Shown: positions 54,932-64,000, counted from the stretch's first letter. The stretch: DNA of 64,000 nt from Dysgonomonas sp. UBA5412 (GCA_002409595.1 DHNQ01000001.1:2114-66113); one strand, 5' to 3'. Notes: generated by a model not told the origin, from the letters alone. A program made the numbers and translations.

Positions 54932-56569
54932 TTGGCAATGAAAGAGGTAGTAAACATACTAAAAAAGAAAAAAATACAGTTTCTCTTTTTATTTTATATA
55001 TTATTACTCGTACCGGTATTATGCCCTTTGGCTGAAAATTTCTCGTTTATTGACAAAGTTGCTGTTTTTGTGGTCTGTGGAGCACTTTTTTCAGCAATAC
55101 TGATTATATCTCTATTCATTACCTCCAAGACTGAGAAAATAATATATTCGATACTATTAGCCATATCAATAATTCCCGGTTCTATATTCCTTGCCTATCT
55201 GCTTTTTGCAAATGTGATGCTCGAACAAAATAGTGTAACCAGTTTGTTTGAAACAAATCCGGAAGAGAGCCGCGAGTTTGTAGCACATTATCTTAGCATT
55301 TGGGTCATAGTTGGCGTTGTAATATATGCCGCCATCCCCATTGTGATGGTTTGTACGATGAAATCTTTCACTCCTTTAAAAGTGAAGAATCACAAGGCGC
55401 TATTTACCGCAAGTATAATTGTTATTATCTCCATAGTGGGTATAAACAGAGTATCACGTTCGGTTTATTTTATTAACATATACAAGACATTCATCAGCTA
55501 TAAGATACGAACCAATTATGAGATAAAAACAATCAGGGAACGACCGAATGAGAATTATACTGTGACACAGCTTTATGAAGACACCATACCAAAGACAATA
55601 GTAGTGGTGATAGGTGAGTCTCTTAACAAGCATCACATGTCTCTTTATGGTTATGCCAGAAATACTAATCCACTCATGTCTCAATATGGCGATAGTCTTA
55701 TAGTATATCAAGATGTAGTATCGCCTCAGGTACATACCATCCCCGTTATGAGATCGGTCTTATCCATGTCGGAGCGTGAAGAGCCTAAAAATTTCACAGA
55801 AAAACCTTCTTTATTCGAACTATTTAATAGAGCGGGATATGAAACATATCTGATAAGCAATCAAGAATTTAGTGAAGAATGTAAATCGAGTTACGACATA
55901 CTGCTAACTTTAGCAAAAAACAAATATAATATTGCTAAATACAAACAGCATGACGATATAGTGCTTCCTGTATTGGATAAAATATTAAATGAAGGAAAAA
56001 GTAAAAATAAGCTAATACTGATACATCTTATAGGCAACCATATGGCTTATGAGTTTAGGTATCCGAAAGAATATATTGTATTCAATTACCAAAAAGATAA
56101 TCTGGTAAGTGATGCTCCATACAGAAATGAAAAGGCTAAACGAACTATTGATAAATTTGACAACTCGGTACTCTTCAATGATTATATAGTAAACTCAATA
56201 ATAAACGCTGTAAAAAAAGAACAGAATAAAGAGACAACTGTAATATATTTTTCCGATCATGGGGAAGAATTATATGACTATCGTGAGTTTGCCGGACATG
56301 CTTATGAAAAGGTATCTCCGCCCATGTGTGAAGTTCCTTTTATGATTTGGCTATCACCATCTTATACTAAAAACCGTAAAGATCTCGTATTTGATAAAGA
56401 TCGCCCCTACTCTACTGAAGACTTTATCTATTCCATATCAGATTTGGCAGGATTAGAATATACAGATTATAAGGATACACGAAGCATTTTCTCTCAAACA
56501 TTTGTACCTCGAGAACGATATGTAGGAGAGAGAAAATACGAAGAGATCAAACGACGGTTTAAAGAATAA
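54932..56569 (+). CDS. Phosphoethanolamine transferase (CptA/EptC-like, sulfatase fold)
   Basis: Inner-membrane enzyme that moves phosphoethanolamine from phosphatidylethanolamine onto lipid A or core sugars; 545 residues. Five membrane helices lie in the first 190 residues, followed by a periplasmic alkaline-phosphatase-type domain. Metal-site motifs: VIGESLNKHHMSLYGYARNT (Glu ligand) and YFSDHGEEL (Asp-His), plus His in FAGHAYEKVSPPM. The Thr in VHTIPVMRSVL is the likely acceptor nucleophile (family inference). The GES form is closer to CptA/EptC than to EptA. ATG at 54938, two codons later, is an alternative start. Such enzymes can lower sensitivity to cationic peptides. Confidence 0.88.
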   Translation: MAMKEVVNILKKKKIQFLFLFYILLLVPVLCPLAENFSFIDKVAVFVVCGALFSAILIISLFITSKTEKIIYSILLAISIIPGSIFLAYLLFANVMLEQNSVTSLFETNPEESREFVAHYLSIWVIVGVVIYAAIPIVMVCTMKSFTPLKVKNHKALFTASIIVIISIVGINRVSRSVYFINIYKTFISYKIRTNYEIKTIRERPNENYTVTQLYEDTIPKTIVVVIGESLNKHHMSLYGYARNTNPLMSQYGDSLIVYQDVVSPQVHTIPVMRSVLSMSEREEPKNFTEKPSLFELFNRAGYETYLISNQEFSEECKSSYDILLTLAKNKYNIAKYKQHDDIVLPVLDKILNEGKSKNKLILIHLIGNHMAYEFRYPKEYIVFNYQKDNLVSDAPYRNEKAKRTIDKFDNSVLFNDYIVNSIINAVKKEQNKETTVIYFSDHGEELYDYREFAGHAYEKVSPPMCEVPFMIWLSPSYTKNRKDLVFDKDRPYSTEDFIYSISDLAGLEYTDYKDTRSIFSQTFVPRERYVGERKYEEIKRRFKE

Positions 56570-56576
56570 TAATACG

Positions 56577-56618
56577 AAAAATAGGGAGCGATATTAATAA
56601 ATATCGCTCCCTATTTTT
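56577..56618. terminator. Bidirectional intrinsic terminator
   Basis: An 18-bp perfect stem (56577-56594 with 56601-56618, loop TAATAA) flanked by A and T runs, between the converging phosphoethanolamine transferase and flavodiiron genes. Confidence 0.94.
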
Positions 56619-56641
56619 ATATTGCTATTGATAAACTGGTT

Positions 56642-57844
56642 TTATCTATCTTGTTTAAGTCTGTCAGCCATAGATTTACCTAAAGAAATACAAGCATCGT
56701 AAGTATCAAGCCTCATAGATTGCTTCATTTCGACAGGAGAACCTACCACCTCGAATTTTGTATCCTGAGCAAACTGTGCTAATCTCTTAACAGCAGCACC
56801 AGCCCATGTAAATGAACCGAAGTATCCAAAATAACGGTGTTTCATATCACGTCCTTCTATCTTGGATAGTAAATATTCTACTTCAGGAAAAAGCTTGCTG
56901 TTATATGTCGGAGAACCAACGATAAGTCCTTTGTATTTAAATATATCGCGAATTATATAAGAGTGAGAACGTTTAGAAACATTGTGCAAAATAATCTCTT
57001 TTATTCCCTGTTGAGCCAGTTCGTAAGCAACGGTTTCCGCCATTTGTTCCGTATGTCCATACATACTGCCATATGCTATAACAACTCCCTCATCGCCATC
57101 ATAACGGCTAAGCTTGTCATAGATAGATATAACCTTTTCGATCTGATCCGGCATAGTCCACACAGGACCATGAGTAGAACAGATCATATTAATATCTAAT
57201 GAAGATAGCTTTTCCAATGCCTTTTGTACCGGCGATCCGAATTTACCAACCACATTAGAATAGTATCTGATCATCTCATCATAATATCTTTCAGGATGTA
57301 ACTGCGAATCGGTAATACCACCATCCAACGTACCGAATGTACCAAAAGCATCGCCCGAAAAGATAATTTTATGAACAGAATCGTATGTCATCATAGTCTC
57401 CGGCCAATGTACCATCGGAGTCAGATAAAATACCAAGTTGTGCTTACCCAAAGAAAGCTGATCTCCATCGCTGATAATCTTTACTCCATCGCTGATGTCA
57501 TAAAAACCTTGCACCATATCAGCAGTGCGTTTATTTCCTACAATCTGCACATTTGGATATCTGTTACGCAACAAGCTTAATGATCCGGAATGATCCGGCT
57601 CCATGTGATTGATAATCACATAATCAAGAGATTTTCCTGCCAAGGCAGTATCTAATTTATGCAAAAAGATATCTGAATAGCATACATCAACAGTATCAAA
57701 CAATGCGGTTTTCTCGTCTGTGATAAGATATGAATTGTAAGATACCCCTTTTGGCAATGGCCATAAATTTTCGAACAGATTCTTTGTACGGTCATTTACA
57801 CCGATATAGAATAAATCGTCTTTTATTTGAATTGGCTTTAACAT
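56642..57844 (-). CDS. Flavodiiron protein (FprA-type A-flavoprotein)
   Basis: Cytoplasmic O2/NO reductase of anaerobes, 400 residues. The metallo-beta-lactamase-like domain (about 1-250) has the diiron ligands in NHMEPDHSGSL (His80, Glu82, Asp84, His85), a His in MVHWPETMM, an Asp in FSGDAFGTFG and a His in CSTHGPVW. The flavodoxin domain (about 255-400) opens with the FMN loop YGSMYGHTEQMAE. The set of ligands is complete. It lies 36 bases after lgt on the same strand and probably shares its transcript. A defence role against oxygen fits a Bacteroidales anaerobe. Confidence 0.95.
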   Translation of the reverse strand: MLKPIQIKDDLFYIGVNDRTKNLFENLWPLPKGVSYNSYLITDEKTALFDTVDVCYSDIFLHKLDTALAGKSLDYVIINHMEPDHSGSLSLLRNRYPNVQIVGNKRTADMVQGFYDISDGVKIISDGDQLSLGKHNLVFYLTPMVHWPETMMTYDSVHKIIFSGDAFGTFGTLDGGITDSQLHPERYYDEMIRYYSNVVGKFGSPVQKALEKLSSLDINMICSTHGPVWTMPDQIEKVISIYDKLSRYDGDEGVVIAYGSMYGHTEQMAETVAYELAQQGIKEIILHNVSKRSHSYIIRDIFKYKGLIVGSPTYNSKLFPEVEYLLSKIEGRDMKHRYFGYFGSFTWAGAAVKRLAQFAQDTKFEVVGSPVEMKQSMRLDTYDACISLGKSMADRLKQDR

Positions 57845-57880
57845 ACTATATGAATTACTTCTATTTATATTTTTTAGTTA

Positions 57881-58906
57881 TTATTTGCTACTTACATTGT
57901 CCTTTTTGCTGATAGCACTCCACACAAGCCACATTCCCCACAAAATGAAAGGAAGGCTTAGCAGCTGCCCCATATTGATACCAATAGTATCAATCATCGT
58001 TAATTCGAAAGTTTCTTGCACATTCTTAATATATTCGATACAATAACGCGAAAGGAAAATGCCAATCAAAGATATACCCAGTATAAGACCAGTCTTATTC
58101 TTAGCTGTAGTTTTGTAAAATAAGAATAAACCCAAGCCAAATATAAACAAATAGATCAGAGCTTCGTATATCTGAGTAGGATGACATGGCAATTCGCCCG
58201 ATCCTCCCTGATTAATAGGTAAATGCCACTGTCTGTCTCTAATAAACCGAAAACCCCAAGGCAAATCGGTAGGTCCTCCGTATATTTCGGAATTCATTAG
58301 ATTACCTAAACGTATGGATGCTGCGCCAATAGCAACTCCGACAACTAATCGGTCGAGCGTTTTGATAGTATTAGCCCTCGTTGTGTATACCATAGACACA
58401 CAAATCCCGATCAGCAATCCCATAAAACCGGCTTCACCACCTCCAAGCATCGGTTCTGAACCGGTTAATGCCCCATAAATATAATAGGCAGCAAAACCCA
58501 ATACCAATCCTAATAGGGCAGAAATACCCAAATGCTTCCAATTAAGCTTTTCTTTAGTTATCCGTAGCGAATACAAACAGACTCCGATTGTCATCCCGAT
58601 AGCTCCGCCATGGCTGGCTAAGCCTCCTTCCCATACCATTAGTATTTTAAGAGGATTAGAAAGATAATAGACCGGATCGTAAAACAAACAATGTCCGAGC
58701 CTGGCTCCGATAATCAACCCGATAAGGACGTGCATAAATAAGGAATCAAACCATTTGTCTGGCAATTTCTCGTATTTATACATTCTTTGTATAACTAAAG
58801 ACGTACAGAAAACTCCGGCAGCCCATAAAATCCCATACCAACGAATTTCTCGTCCGAATAAGGAAAAAGCCTCCGGATCTATATCCCATGTAATAAATGA
58901 AAGCAT
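57881..58906 (-). CDS. lgt: Prolipoprotein diacylglyceryl transferase
   Basis: Attaches diacylglycerol to the lipobox Cys of lipoproteins at the inner membrane, 341 residues with about seven membrane helices. Conserved segments: ASHGGAIGMTIGV (HGGAIG, catalytic His region), the signature RLGNLMNSEIYG with its essential Arg and Asn, and HPTQIYEALIYL. It is somewhat longer than the E. coli enzyme, mostly in the region between the signature and the C-terminus. It serves lipoproteins such as the SusD-like protein in this window. Confidence 0.95.
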   Translation of the reverse strand: MLSFITWDIDPEAFSLFGREIRWYGILWAAGVFCTSLVIQRMYKYEKLPDKWFDSLFMHVLIGLIIGARLGHCLFYDPVYYLSNPLKILMVWEGGLASHGGAIGMTIGVCLYSLRITKEKLNWKHLGISALLGLVLGFAAYYIYGALTGSEPMLGGGEAGFMGLLIGICVSMVYTTRANTIKTLDRLVVGVAIGAASIRLGNLMNSEIYGGPTDLPWGFRFIRDRQWHLPINQGGSGELPCHPTQIYEALIYLFIFGLGLFLFYKTTAKNKTGLILGISLIGIFLSRYCIEYIKNVQETFELTMIDTIGINMGQLLSLPFILWGMWLVWSAISKKDNVSSK

Positions 58907-59266
58907 ATCTTCAACTTTATTTGAGTTCTGTTAGTATTCCCTATTTTTTTGGACTACAAATATATAAAAATACTATGCAAAAGTCGCCTTATTAATGAAT
59001 AAGTTCTGTCATAAGAATATTTAAATCATAAATAAAACACTAGTCAGCAAACAATTATATGGCATATACAAACATATTCGCAATATAAAATTATTCTAAA
59101 TAAAAACTTCAAGATAACATTATGATGTTCCATACTTTTTTATTGATAAACATTTCTGATTTTAAGGTATGGAATTAACATTAATTACTATCTTTAAGAT
59201 CGAAACAAGTAAGAAAAGCTCTTGAAAGTTTATTTTGCATATAAACAGTGTAACTGTTAGTAAATT
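58907..59266. other. Divergent intergenic region between lgt and the glycogen-type locus
   Basis: About 360 bases of AT-rich sequence. It holds the lgt -7 box (58957-58964). For the plus-strand glycogen-type genes I see only TATCTTTA near 59190, one base off the consensus. No gene seen. Confidence 0.6.
58957..58964 (-). promoter_or_regulatory. -7 box upstream of lgt
   Basis: Minus-strand TATATTTG (TAnnTTTG), 51 bases before the start codon. Confidence 0.62.
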
Positions 59267-61234
59267 ATGGACTATAATAAAGTAAACACATATCTTAAAT
59301 TTGACAAAAGTCGAATGGTTAACCTAGAATATTCTCTCAAACGAGAAATACTGAGAACCAATCGGCGCGGAGCATATCACTGCACCACACTTGTGGAATG
59401 TAATACCCGCAAGCAACATGGACTATTGGTAGTGCCTGTTCCCAAATTAGATAATACAAATCACGTTTTACTTTCGTCGTTCGACGAAACAGTTATACAA
59501 CATGGAGCAGATTTTAATCTGGGAATCCATAAATATGACGGAGACAACTATAGCCCGATGGGGCACAAGTATATACGGGAGTTTAGTTGCGACTCTCTGC
59601 CACGCACAATATATCGAGTGGGTGGAGTTGTATTGGCAAAAGAGAAAATGTTTTCGCTCGAAGGCAATAGTATTTTTATTCGTTATACTTTACTTGATGC
59701 CCATTCTCCAACAACAATACGTTTTAAACCATTTCTTGCATTTCGTGAAATAAATGCTCTTACAAGCGAAAATTCGATTGCAAATCATGGTTACAAAGAG
59801 GTTGAGAAGGGAATCAGTATGTGTATGTATAGCGGATACCCAAATCTTTATATGCAATTCAGTAAAGATGTGAATTTCATTTTCGAACCACATTGGAATA
59901 AGGGTATAGAATATCAACAAGATCAGGAGAACGGATTGCCTTACAGGGAAGATTTGTATGTTCCCGGCTATTTCGAATTGCCTATCAAGAAAGGTGAATC
60001 TATCATATTCTCTGCCAGTGATGTAAAAGCGGATACAAATAAATTAATGACTCTGTTTGAGGACGAAATAAAGAAACGTACCCCGCGCTCATCATTTTAT
60101 AATTGCCTCAAAAATTCGGCACACCAATTTTATTTTCGCCCTACGAAAGACGAGCTTTACCTGCTCAATGGTTATCCGTGGGGAACTGTAAAAGCGAGAG
60201 AGCAATTTATGTCATTGCCCGGATTAACTCTCGGAATAGGACGCCCCGAAGCTTTTGAAGAAGTTGTAGACACAGCCATGCCTACGATAGAGAATTTCTT
60301 ACAGAATAAGCCTTTATCCGGGTTTCTTCGCGACATAGATAACTCAGATGTCCTACTCTGGCTACTTTGGGCATTGAAACGATATGCTGACAGCAACGAA
60401 GAACGCTTTTATTCAAAATATGCAGATCTCACCAAACGGATAATAACATTTATACAAAAGGGTAAACATCCAAATCTAGTACCTTTAGCAAATGGGCTAC
60501 TGAGTGTTGACAATAGAATCGGATATCCTAGCTGGATGAACAATTCCGATGCCCCAAACGATATATATATAGGACGCACAGGTTGCTTGGTAGAAATAAA
60601 TGCTTTTTGGTACAATGCACTCAGGTTTAATCAGGAAATAGCCGAAACCCTAAAACAAAGCCAATTGGAAAAAGATATGGAGCTTTTGTCTGAAAAAGTC
60701 AAAGCTTCGTATATCGAAGTATTCCTCAACGAAAGTGGCTATCTATATGACTATACTGTCGGACATTATGTAGATTGGAGTGTCAGACCAAATATGCTCT
60801 TGGCTATATCGCTCGATTATCCTTTATTAGATAAGCGTCAGGGGAAAGCAATCATAGATATTATTACCAAAGAGCTATTAACACCTAAGGGCATACGATC
60901 GCTAAGCCCCAAGAGCATTGGCTTCAGACCCCGCTGCGAGGGTACTCTCAACGAGAAAGTATATAGCGCCTACAATGGTGCTGCATGGCCATGGTTGTTG
61001 GGATCATACATGGAGGCTTACCTCAAAATATTTCAGAGAAGCGGCTATTCCTTTCTCGACCGGTTGTTGATCGGTGTAGAGGAAGAAATGTCGAACGATT
61101 GCATCGGATCTATATCTGCCGTATATGATGGCAACATTCCATATTCGGGACACGGACCTATATCATATGCAATCAATGTGGCAGGAGTACTAAGGGCTCT
61201 GAACGCCCAAGAAGCTATAGCAAACGAATATTAA
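59267..61234 (+). CDS. Glycogen debranching enzyme-type protein (amylo-alpha-1,6-glucosidase family), divergent active site
   Basis: A 655-residue cytoplasmic protein with an N-terminal beta domain (GDE_N type, about 15-215) and a C-terminal (alpha/alpha)6 barrel of the GDE_C/GH133 type (about 270-645). Family landmarks are recognisable: RRGAYHCTTLVECNTRKQHG, SLPGLTLGIGRPE, GCLVEINAFWYNALRF and AAWPWLLGSYMEAYL. Some usual residues differ: the W-G-R-D segment before LPGL reads VKAREQ (Glu312), the W-M-D-A segment reads WMNN (Asn425), and the YH-x-G segment reads YNG (Asn570). It may be a debranching enzyme with altered specificity or a non-catalytic relative. First gene of a three-gene locus. 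Confidence 0.82.
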   Translation: MDYNKVNTYLKFDKSRMVNLEYSLKREILRTNRRGAYHCTTLVECNTRKQHGLLVVPVPKLDNTNHVLLSSFDETVIQHGADFNLGIHKYDGDNYSPMGHKYIREFSCDSLPRTIYRVGGVVLAKEKMFSLEGNSIFIRYTLLDAHSPTTIRFKPFLAFREINALTSENSIANHGYKEVEKGISMCMYSGYPNLYMQFSKDVNFIFEPHWNKGIEYQQDQENGLPYREDLYVPGYFELPIKKGESIIFSASDVKADTNKLMTLFEDEIKKRTPRSSFYNCLKNSAHQFYFRPTKDELYLLNGYPWGTVKAREQFMSLPGLTLGIGRPEAFEEVVDTAMPTIENFLQNKPLSGFLRDIDNSDVLLWLLWALKRYADSNEERFYSKYADLTKRIITFIQKGKHPNLVPLANGLLSVDNRIGYPSWMNNSDAPNDIYIGRTGCLVEINAFWYNALRFNQEIAETLKQSQLEKDMELLSEKVKASYIEVFLNESGYLYDYTVGHYVDWSVRPNMLLAISLDYPLLDKRQGKAIIDIITKELLTPKGIRSLSPKSIGFRPRCEGTLNEKVYSAYNGAAWPWLLGSYMEAYLKIFQRSGYSFLDRLLIGVEEEMSNDCIGSISAVYDGNIPYSGHGPISYAINVAGVLRALNAQEAIANEY

Positions 61235-61333
61235 GCAAAAATAAGTATTAACAATATAAAAAACATTAATGAGAGTAGGAAAACTTTTAATCGTGATTTT
61301 CTCTGTTTCATTAATGCTTAAATTTGAAAAGAT

Positions 61334-62593
61334 ATGAAAGCATTAATGTTTGGATGGGAGTTTCCCCCTCATATACTTGGAGGTTTAGGAACAGCAAGTC
61401 ATGGTCTTACCAGAGGTATGGCTATGCAACCCGATATGGATATTACATTTGTAATACCCAAACCTTGGGGCGATGAAGACCAAAGCTTCCTAAAAATAGT
61501 AGGTGCATGCAATACTCCGGTTGTATGGCGAGACGTTGATTGGAATTATGTAAGCCAACGGCTATCCAAATACATGGATCCTCAGGAATATTATAACATG
61601 AGAGATCACATATACGCCGACTTCAATTATCTGCACACAAACGATTTGGGTTGTATTGAGTTTTCGGGAAGATATCCGGACAATTTGCTTGAAGAAATAA
61701 ATAATTATTCTATCGTTGCAGGCGTAATTGCCCGCACTCATAACTACGACATTATTCATTCACACGATTGGCTTACTTATCCGGCAGGAATACATGCTAA
61801 AAATATATTGGGCAAACCGCTCGTCATACACGTTCACGCCACAGACTTCGACCGTAGCCGAGGTAATGTAAATCCTCAGGTATATCAGATTGAAAAAAAC
61901 GGGATGGACTATGCTGACCACATCATCTGCGTGAGTGAGCTTACACGCCGAACCGTTATAGAAAAATATCACCAGAATCCATTGAAGGTTACAACGGTAC
62001 ACAATGCCGTAGAGCCATTAAGTCCCGAAATATTAGCTATTAATCCGAGCAGGGGAACAAAAGACAAAGTTGTCACCTTTTTAGGTCGTATAACGATGCA
62101 AAAAGGTCCGGAATATTTTGTAGAAGCGGCAGCCAAAGTCTTAGAGCAAACTCATCACATCCGTTTTGTAATGGCGGGTAGTGGCGATATGATGGAAAAA
62201 ATGATTTATCTTGCAGCTGAAAAAGGTATATCCGACCGCTTTCACTTCACAGGATTCTTAAAAGGGAAACAGGTGTACGAGATGCTCAAACGAAGTGATG
62301 TATATGTAATGCCATCCGTATCCGAGCCTTTTGGTATTTCGCCTCTTGAAGCTATGCAATGCAGCATTCCTACCATTATATCAAAACAGTCGGGATGTGC
62401 CGAAATATTGGACAAGGCTGTAAAGGTAGACTATTGGGACGTGGAGGGTATGGCAGATGCAATATATTCTATATGTACTTACGAAGCCATGTCTGACTTT
62501 TTGAGCAAAGAGGGCAAGAAAGAAGTAGACAATATAAAATGGGAATATGCCGGGCAAAAAGTAAGGAATATATACAACAGTTTATGTAAATAA
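61334..62593 (+). CDS. GT4-family glycosyltransferase (glycogen-synthase-like)
   Basis: A 419-residue GT-B-fold retaining glycosyltransferase. The N-terminal acceptor domain starts MKALMFGWEFPPHILGGLGT, the Gly-rich donor loop typical of glycogen/starch synthases and GT4. DIIHSHDWLTYPAGI and KPLVIHVHATDFDRS follow. The C-terminal donor domain has TFLGRITMQKGPEYFVEAA and the E-x7-E motif EPFGISPLE. Placed between the debranching-type gene (99 bases) and the GH57 gene (20 bases), it most likely builds an alpha-1,4-glucan; the sugar donor (UDP- or ADP-glucose) is not decided by the sequence. Confidence 0.9.
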   Translation: MKALMFGWEFPPHILGGLGTASHGLTRGMAMQPDMDITFVIPKPWGDEDQSFLKIVGACNTPVVWRDVDWNYVSQRLSKYMDPQEYYNMRDHIYADFNYLHTNDLGCIEFSGRYPDNLLEEINNYSIVAGVIARTHNYDIIHSHDWLTYPAGIHAKNILGKPLVIHVHATDFDRSRGNVNPQVYQIEKNGMDYADHIICVSELTRRTVIEKYHQNPLKVTTVHNAVEPLSPEILAINPSRGTKDKVVTFLGRITMQKGPEYFVEAAAKVLEQTHHIRFVMAGSGDMMEKMIYLAAEKGISDRFHFTGFLKGKQVYEMLKRSDVYVMPSVSEPFGISPLEAMQCSIPTIISKQSGCAEILDKAVKVDYWDVEGMADAIYSICTYEAMSDFLSKEGKKEVDNIKWEYAGQKVRNIYNSLCK

Positions 62594-62613
62594 AAAATTA
62601 ACCGATATAAGTT

Positions 62614-64000
62614 ATGAAAAATATTTGTTTCTACTTCCAAATACACCAGCCTCACAGACTGAAACGTTACCGGTTTTTCAATATAGGCGGCGATCATTAT
62701 TATTATGATGACTTTGCCAATGAAGACTTTATACAACGTGTGGCTGAGGTTTCTTTTATACCGGCTAACCGCTTGATGCTAGATATGATCAAGGAGAATG
62801 AAGGGAGATTCAAAGTTGCATTTTCTATATCGGGTGTCGCATTGGATCAGATGGAGATATATGCTCCTGAGGTGATAGATGGCTTTAAGCAGCTGGCAGA
62901 TACGGGCTGTGTGGAGTTCTTGTCTGAGACTCAGGGTCACTCATTATCTTCGCTTATTGATCCCGAAGGATTTAAGGAACAAGTAAGAATACACGATGAA
63001 AAAATAGAGTTACTGTTTGGGCAGAAGCCTAAAGTGTTTCGGAATACTGAATTGATTTTTTCAGACGAAATAGCCACATTAGTACACGGAATGGGGTTCA
63101 GTGGCATCATAACCGAAGGTGCAAAACGAACTTTGGGATGGAAGAGTCCTAATTATTTGTATCAATCGGCAGAGCAACCAAAATTAAAGCTTCTGTTGCG
63201 AAATGCACGGTTTAGCGATGATATAGCAACTCGTTTTTCTAATTATAATTGGAACGAATATCCTCTTACGGCTGATAAGTTTATCAATTGGATAGCTGCA
63301 ACACCAAAAGAAGAGCAGGTTATAAATCTGTTTATGAATTATGAGGCTTTGGGTAACTTCCAGAAGAAAAGTTCGGGCATATTCGAATTTATTCGGGCAT
63401 TACCTCGTTTTGCCGCTGACAAGAATATAGGGTTTGCAACTCCGACAGAGATTGTAAATACTCTTAAACCGATAGACAAGATTTCTTCGATGCACCCAAT
63501 ATCTTGGGTAGGCGAAGAAAGAGATGTGTCGGCTTGGTTAGGAAACACTCTGCAACAAGAGGCTTTTAATAAGCTATACGAAATAGCTGAACGGGTAAGA
63601 ATGAGTGAATCGAGACGGCTGAAACAGGATTGGGTATATTTGCAATCGAGCGATCACTTCTATTATATGGGAACAAAAAATGAGCTTCCTTTCAGTCCGT
63701 ATTCTTCTCCCTACGAGGCATTTAATACGTATATGAATGTATTGAGTGATTTTAAAGAAAGGGTAGAGTCTGAATTTCCTAGTTCGATTGGCAATGAGGA
63801 GCTACACGCTTTGCTTACCACGATACACAATCAGGCGGATGAAATAGACCGATTGGAGGAAAAGGTAAAAGATCTGGAAGCTGCGTCCGGTACGGCATCA
63901 ACAACAATAATAAGTAAAAATGAGCCGGTAAAAAAGGAGACTAATTCTAAGGCTTCACCTAAGCCTAAGGCTAGACCGGCGACAAGCCGAAATAAAGGAA
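62614..64000 (+). CDS. GH57-family alpha-amylase-like protein, C-terminus beyond window
   Basis: An open frame from ATG 62614 runs without a stop to the window end: 462 codons. GH57 regions are visible: CFYFQIHQPHR (region 1), FSISGVALDQME (region 2) and FRNTELIFSD with the catalytic nucleophile Glu146 (region 3). The segment normally written M-D-Y-E-T-F-G-E-H reads MNYEALGNF, so the expected catalytic Asp is Asn242. The C-terminal part after about residue 405 is a coiled coil (IDRLEEKVKDLEAA) followed by a Lys/Pro/Ala-rich tail. Family members from Bacteroidales that lack a catalytic residue are known as alpha-amylase-like homologues. It starts 20 bases after the GT4 gene. Confidence 0.87.
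   Translation, partial: MKNICFYFQIHQPHRLKRYRFFNIGGDHYYYDDFANEDFIQRVAEVSFIPANRLMLDMIKENEGRFKVAFSISGVALDQMEIYAPEVIDGFKQLADTGCVEFLSETQGHSLSSLIDPEGFKEQVRIHDEKIELLFGQKPKVFRNTELIFSDEIATLVHGMGFSGIITEGAKRTLGWKSPNYLYQSAEQPKLKLLLRNARFSDDIATRFSNYNWNEYPLTADKFINWIAATPKEEQVINLFMNYEALGNFQKKSSGIFEFIRALPRFAADKNIGFATPTEIVNTLKPIDKISSMHPISWVGEERDVSAWLGNTLQQEAFNKLYEIAERVRMSESRRLKQDWVYLQSSDHFYYMGTKNELPFSPYSSPYEAFNTYMNVLSDFKERVESEFPSSIGNEELHALLTTIHNQADEIDRLEEKVKDLEAASGTASTTIISKNEPVKKETNSKASPKPKARPATSRNKG

Overview
The window looks like chromosome of an AT-rich member of the Bacteroidales, most likely a Dysgonomonas-type lineage. The phylum call is strong. It rests on a SusC/SusD pair under ECF-sigma/FecR control, a 2511-residue SprA (type IX secretion) gene, RprX/RprY-like two-component genes, and at least 22 copies of the phylum's -7 promoter element TAnnTTTG placed just upstream of genes on both strands. 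Having SprA argues against Bacteroides proper. The genus is an inference only.

Layout. 1-7.1 kb: truncated tRNA-Asp, then a minus-strand ECF sigma > FecR > SusC > SusD system with no glycoside hydrolase beside it. The fecR-susC gap carries a candidate antisense small RNA on the plus strand. 7.4-14.6 kb: L,D-transpeptidase, YbjJ-like MFS transporter, PfkB-family kinase, M3 peptidase and nitroreductase. 14.7-25.4 kb: plus-strand ruvA, sprA and the two-component pair. 25.5-30.5 kb: small helical protein, outer-membrane barrel protein, M16 peptidase, cysS and yaaA. 30.6-33.4 kb: rplM-rpsI-rpsB-tsf translation cluster. 33.6-37.1 kb: thyA followed by a polytopic membrane protein and an Ig-like lipoprotein. 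37.2-40.3 kb: dicarboxylate/amino-acid symporter coupled to a secreted C26-M19 fusion hydrolase. 40.6-49.5 kb: tRNA-His, prmA, C1 peptidase, sugar-type MFS transporter, serine deaminase, transketolase and rpiB. 49.6-58.9 kb: dgt, DHA2 efflux pump, corA with a TPR gene, phosphoethanolamine transferase, and lgt with a flavodiiron protein. 59.3-64 kb: three-gene glycogen-type locus (debranching-type enzyme, GT4 glycosyltransferase, GH57 protein) running off the right edge.

Most of the window is conserved housekeeping sequence with clear terminators between units; I saw no insertion sequence, phage gene or CRISPR array. The items most worth checking are: (1) the candidate antisense sRNA over the susC leader, with its own promoter box, a GAAA-capped stem-loop and an intrinsic terminator; (2) the glycogen-type locus, where both hydrolase-type proteins differ from expected active-site motifs (Asp to Asn in GH57; altered W-G-R-D-like segment in the debranching protein); (3) the amidotransferase-dipeptidase fusion beside an acidic amino-acid symporter; (4) the sprA start, a TTG preceded by an in-frame 13-codon mini-ORF.
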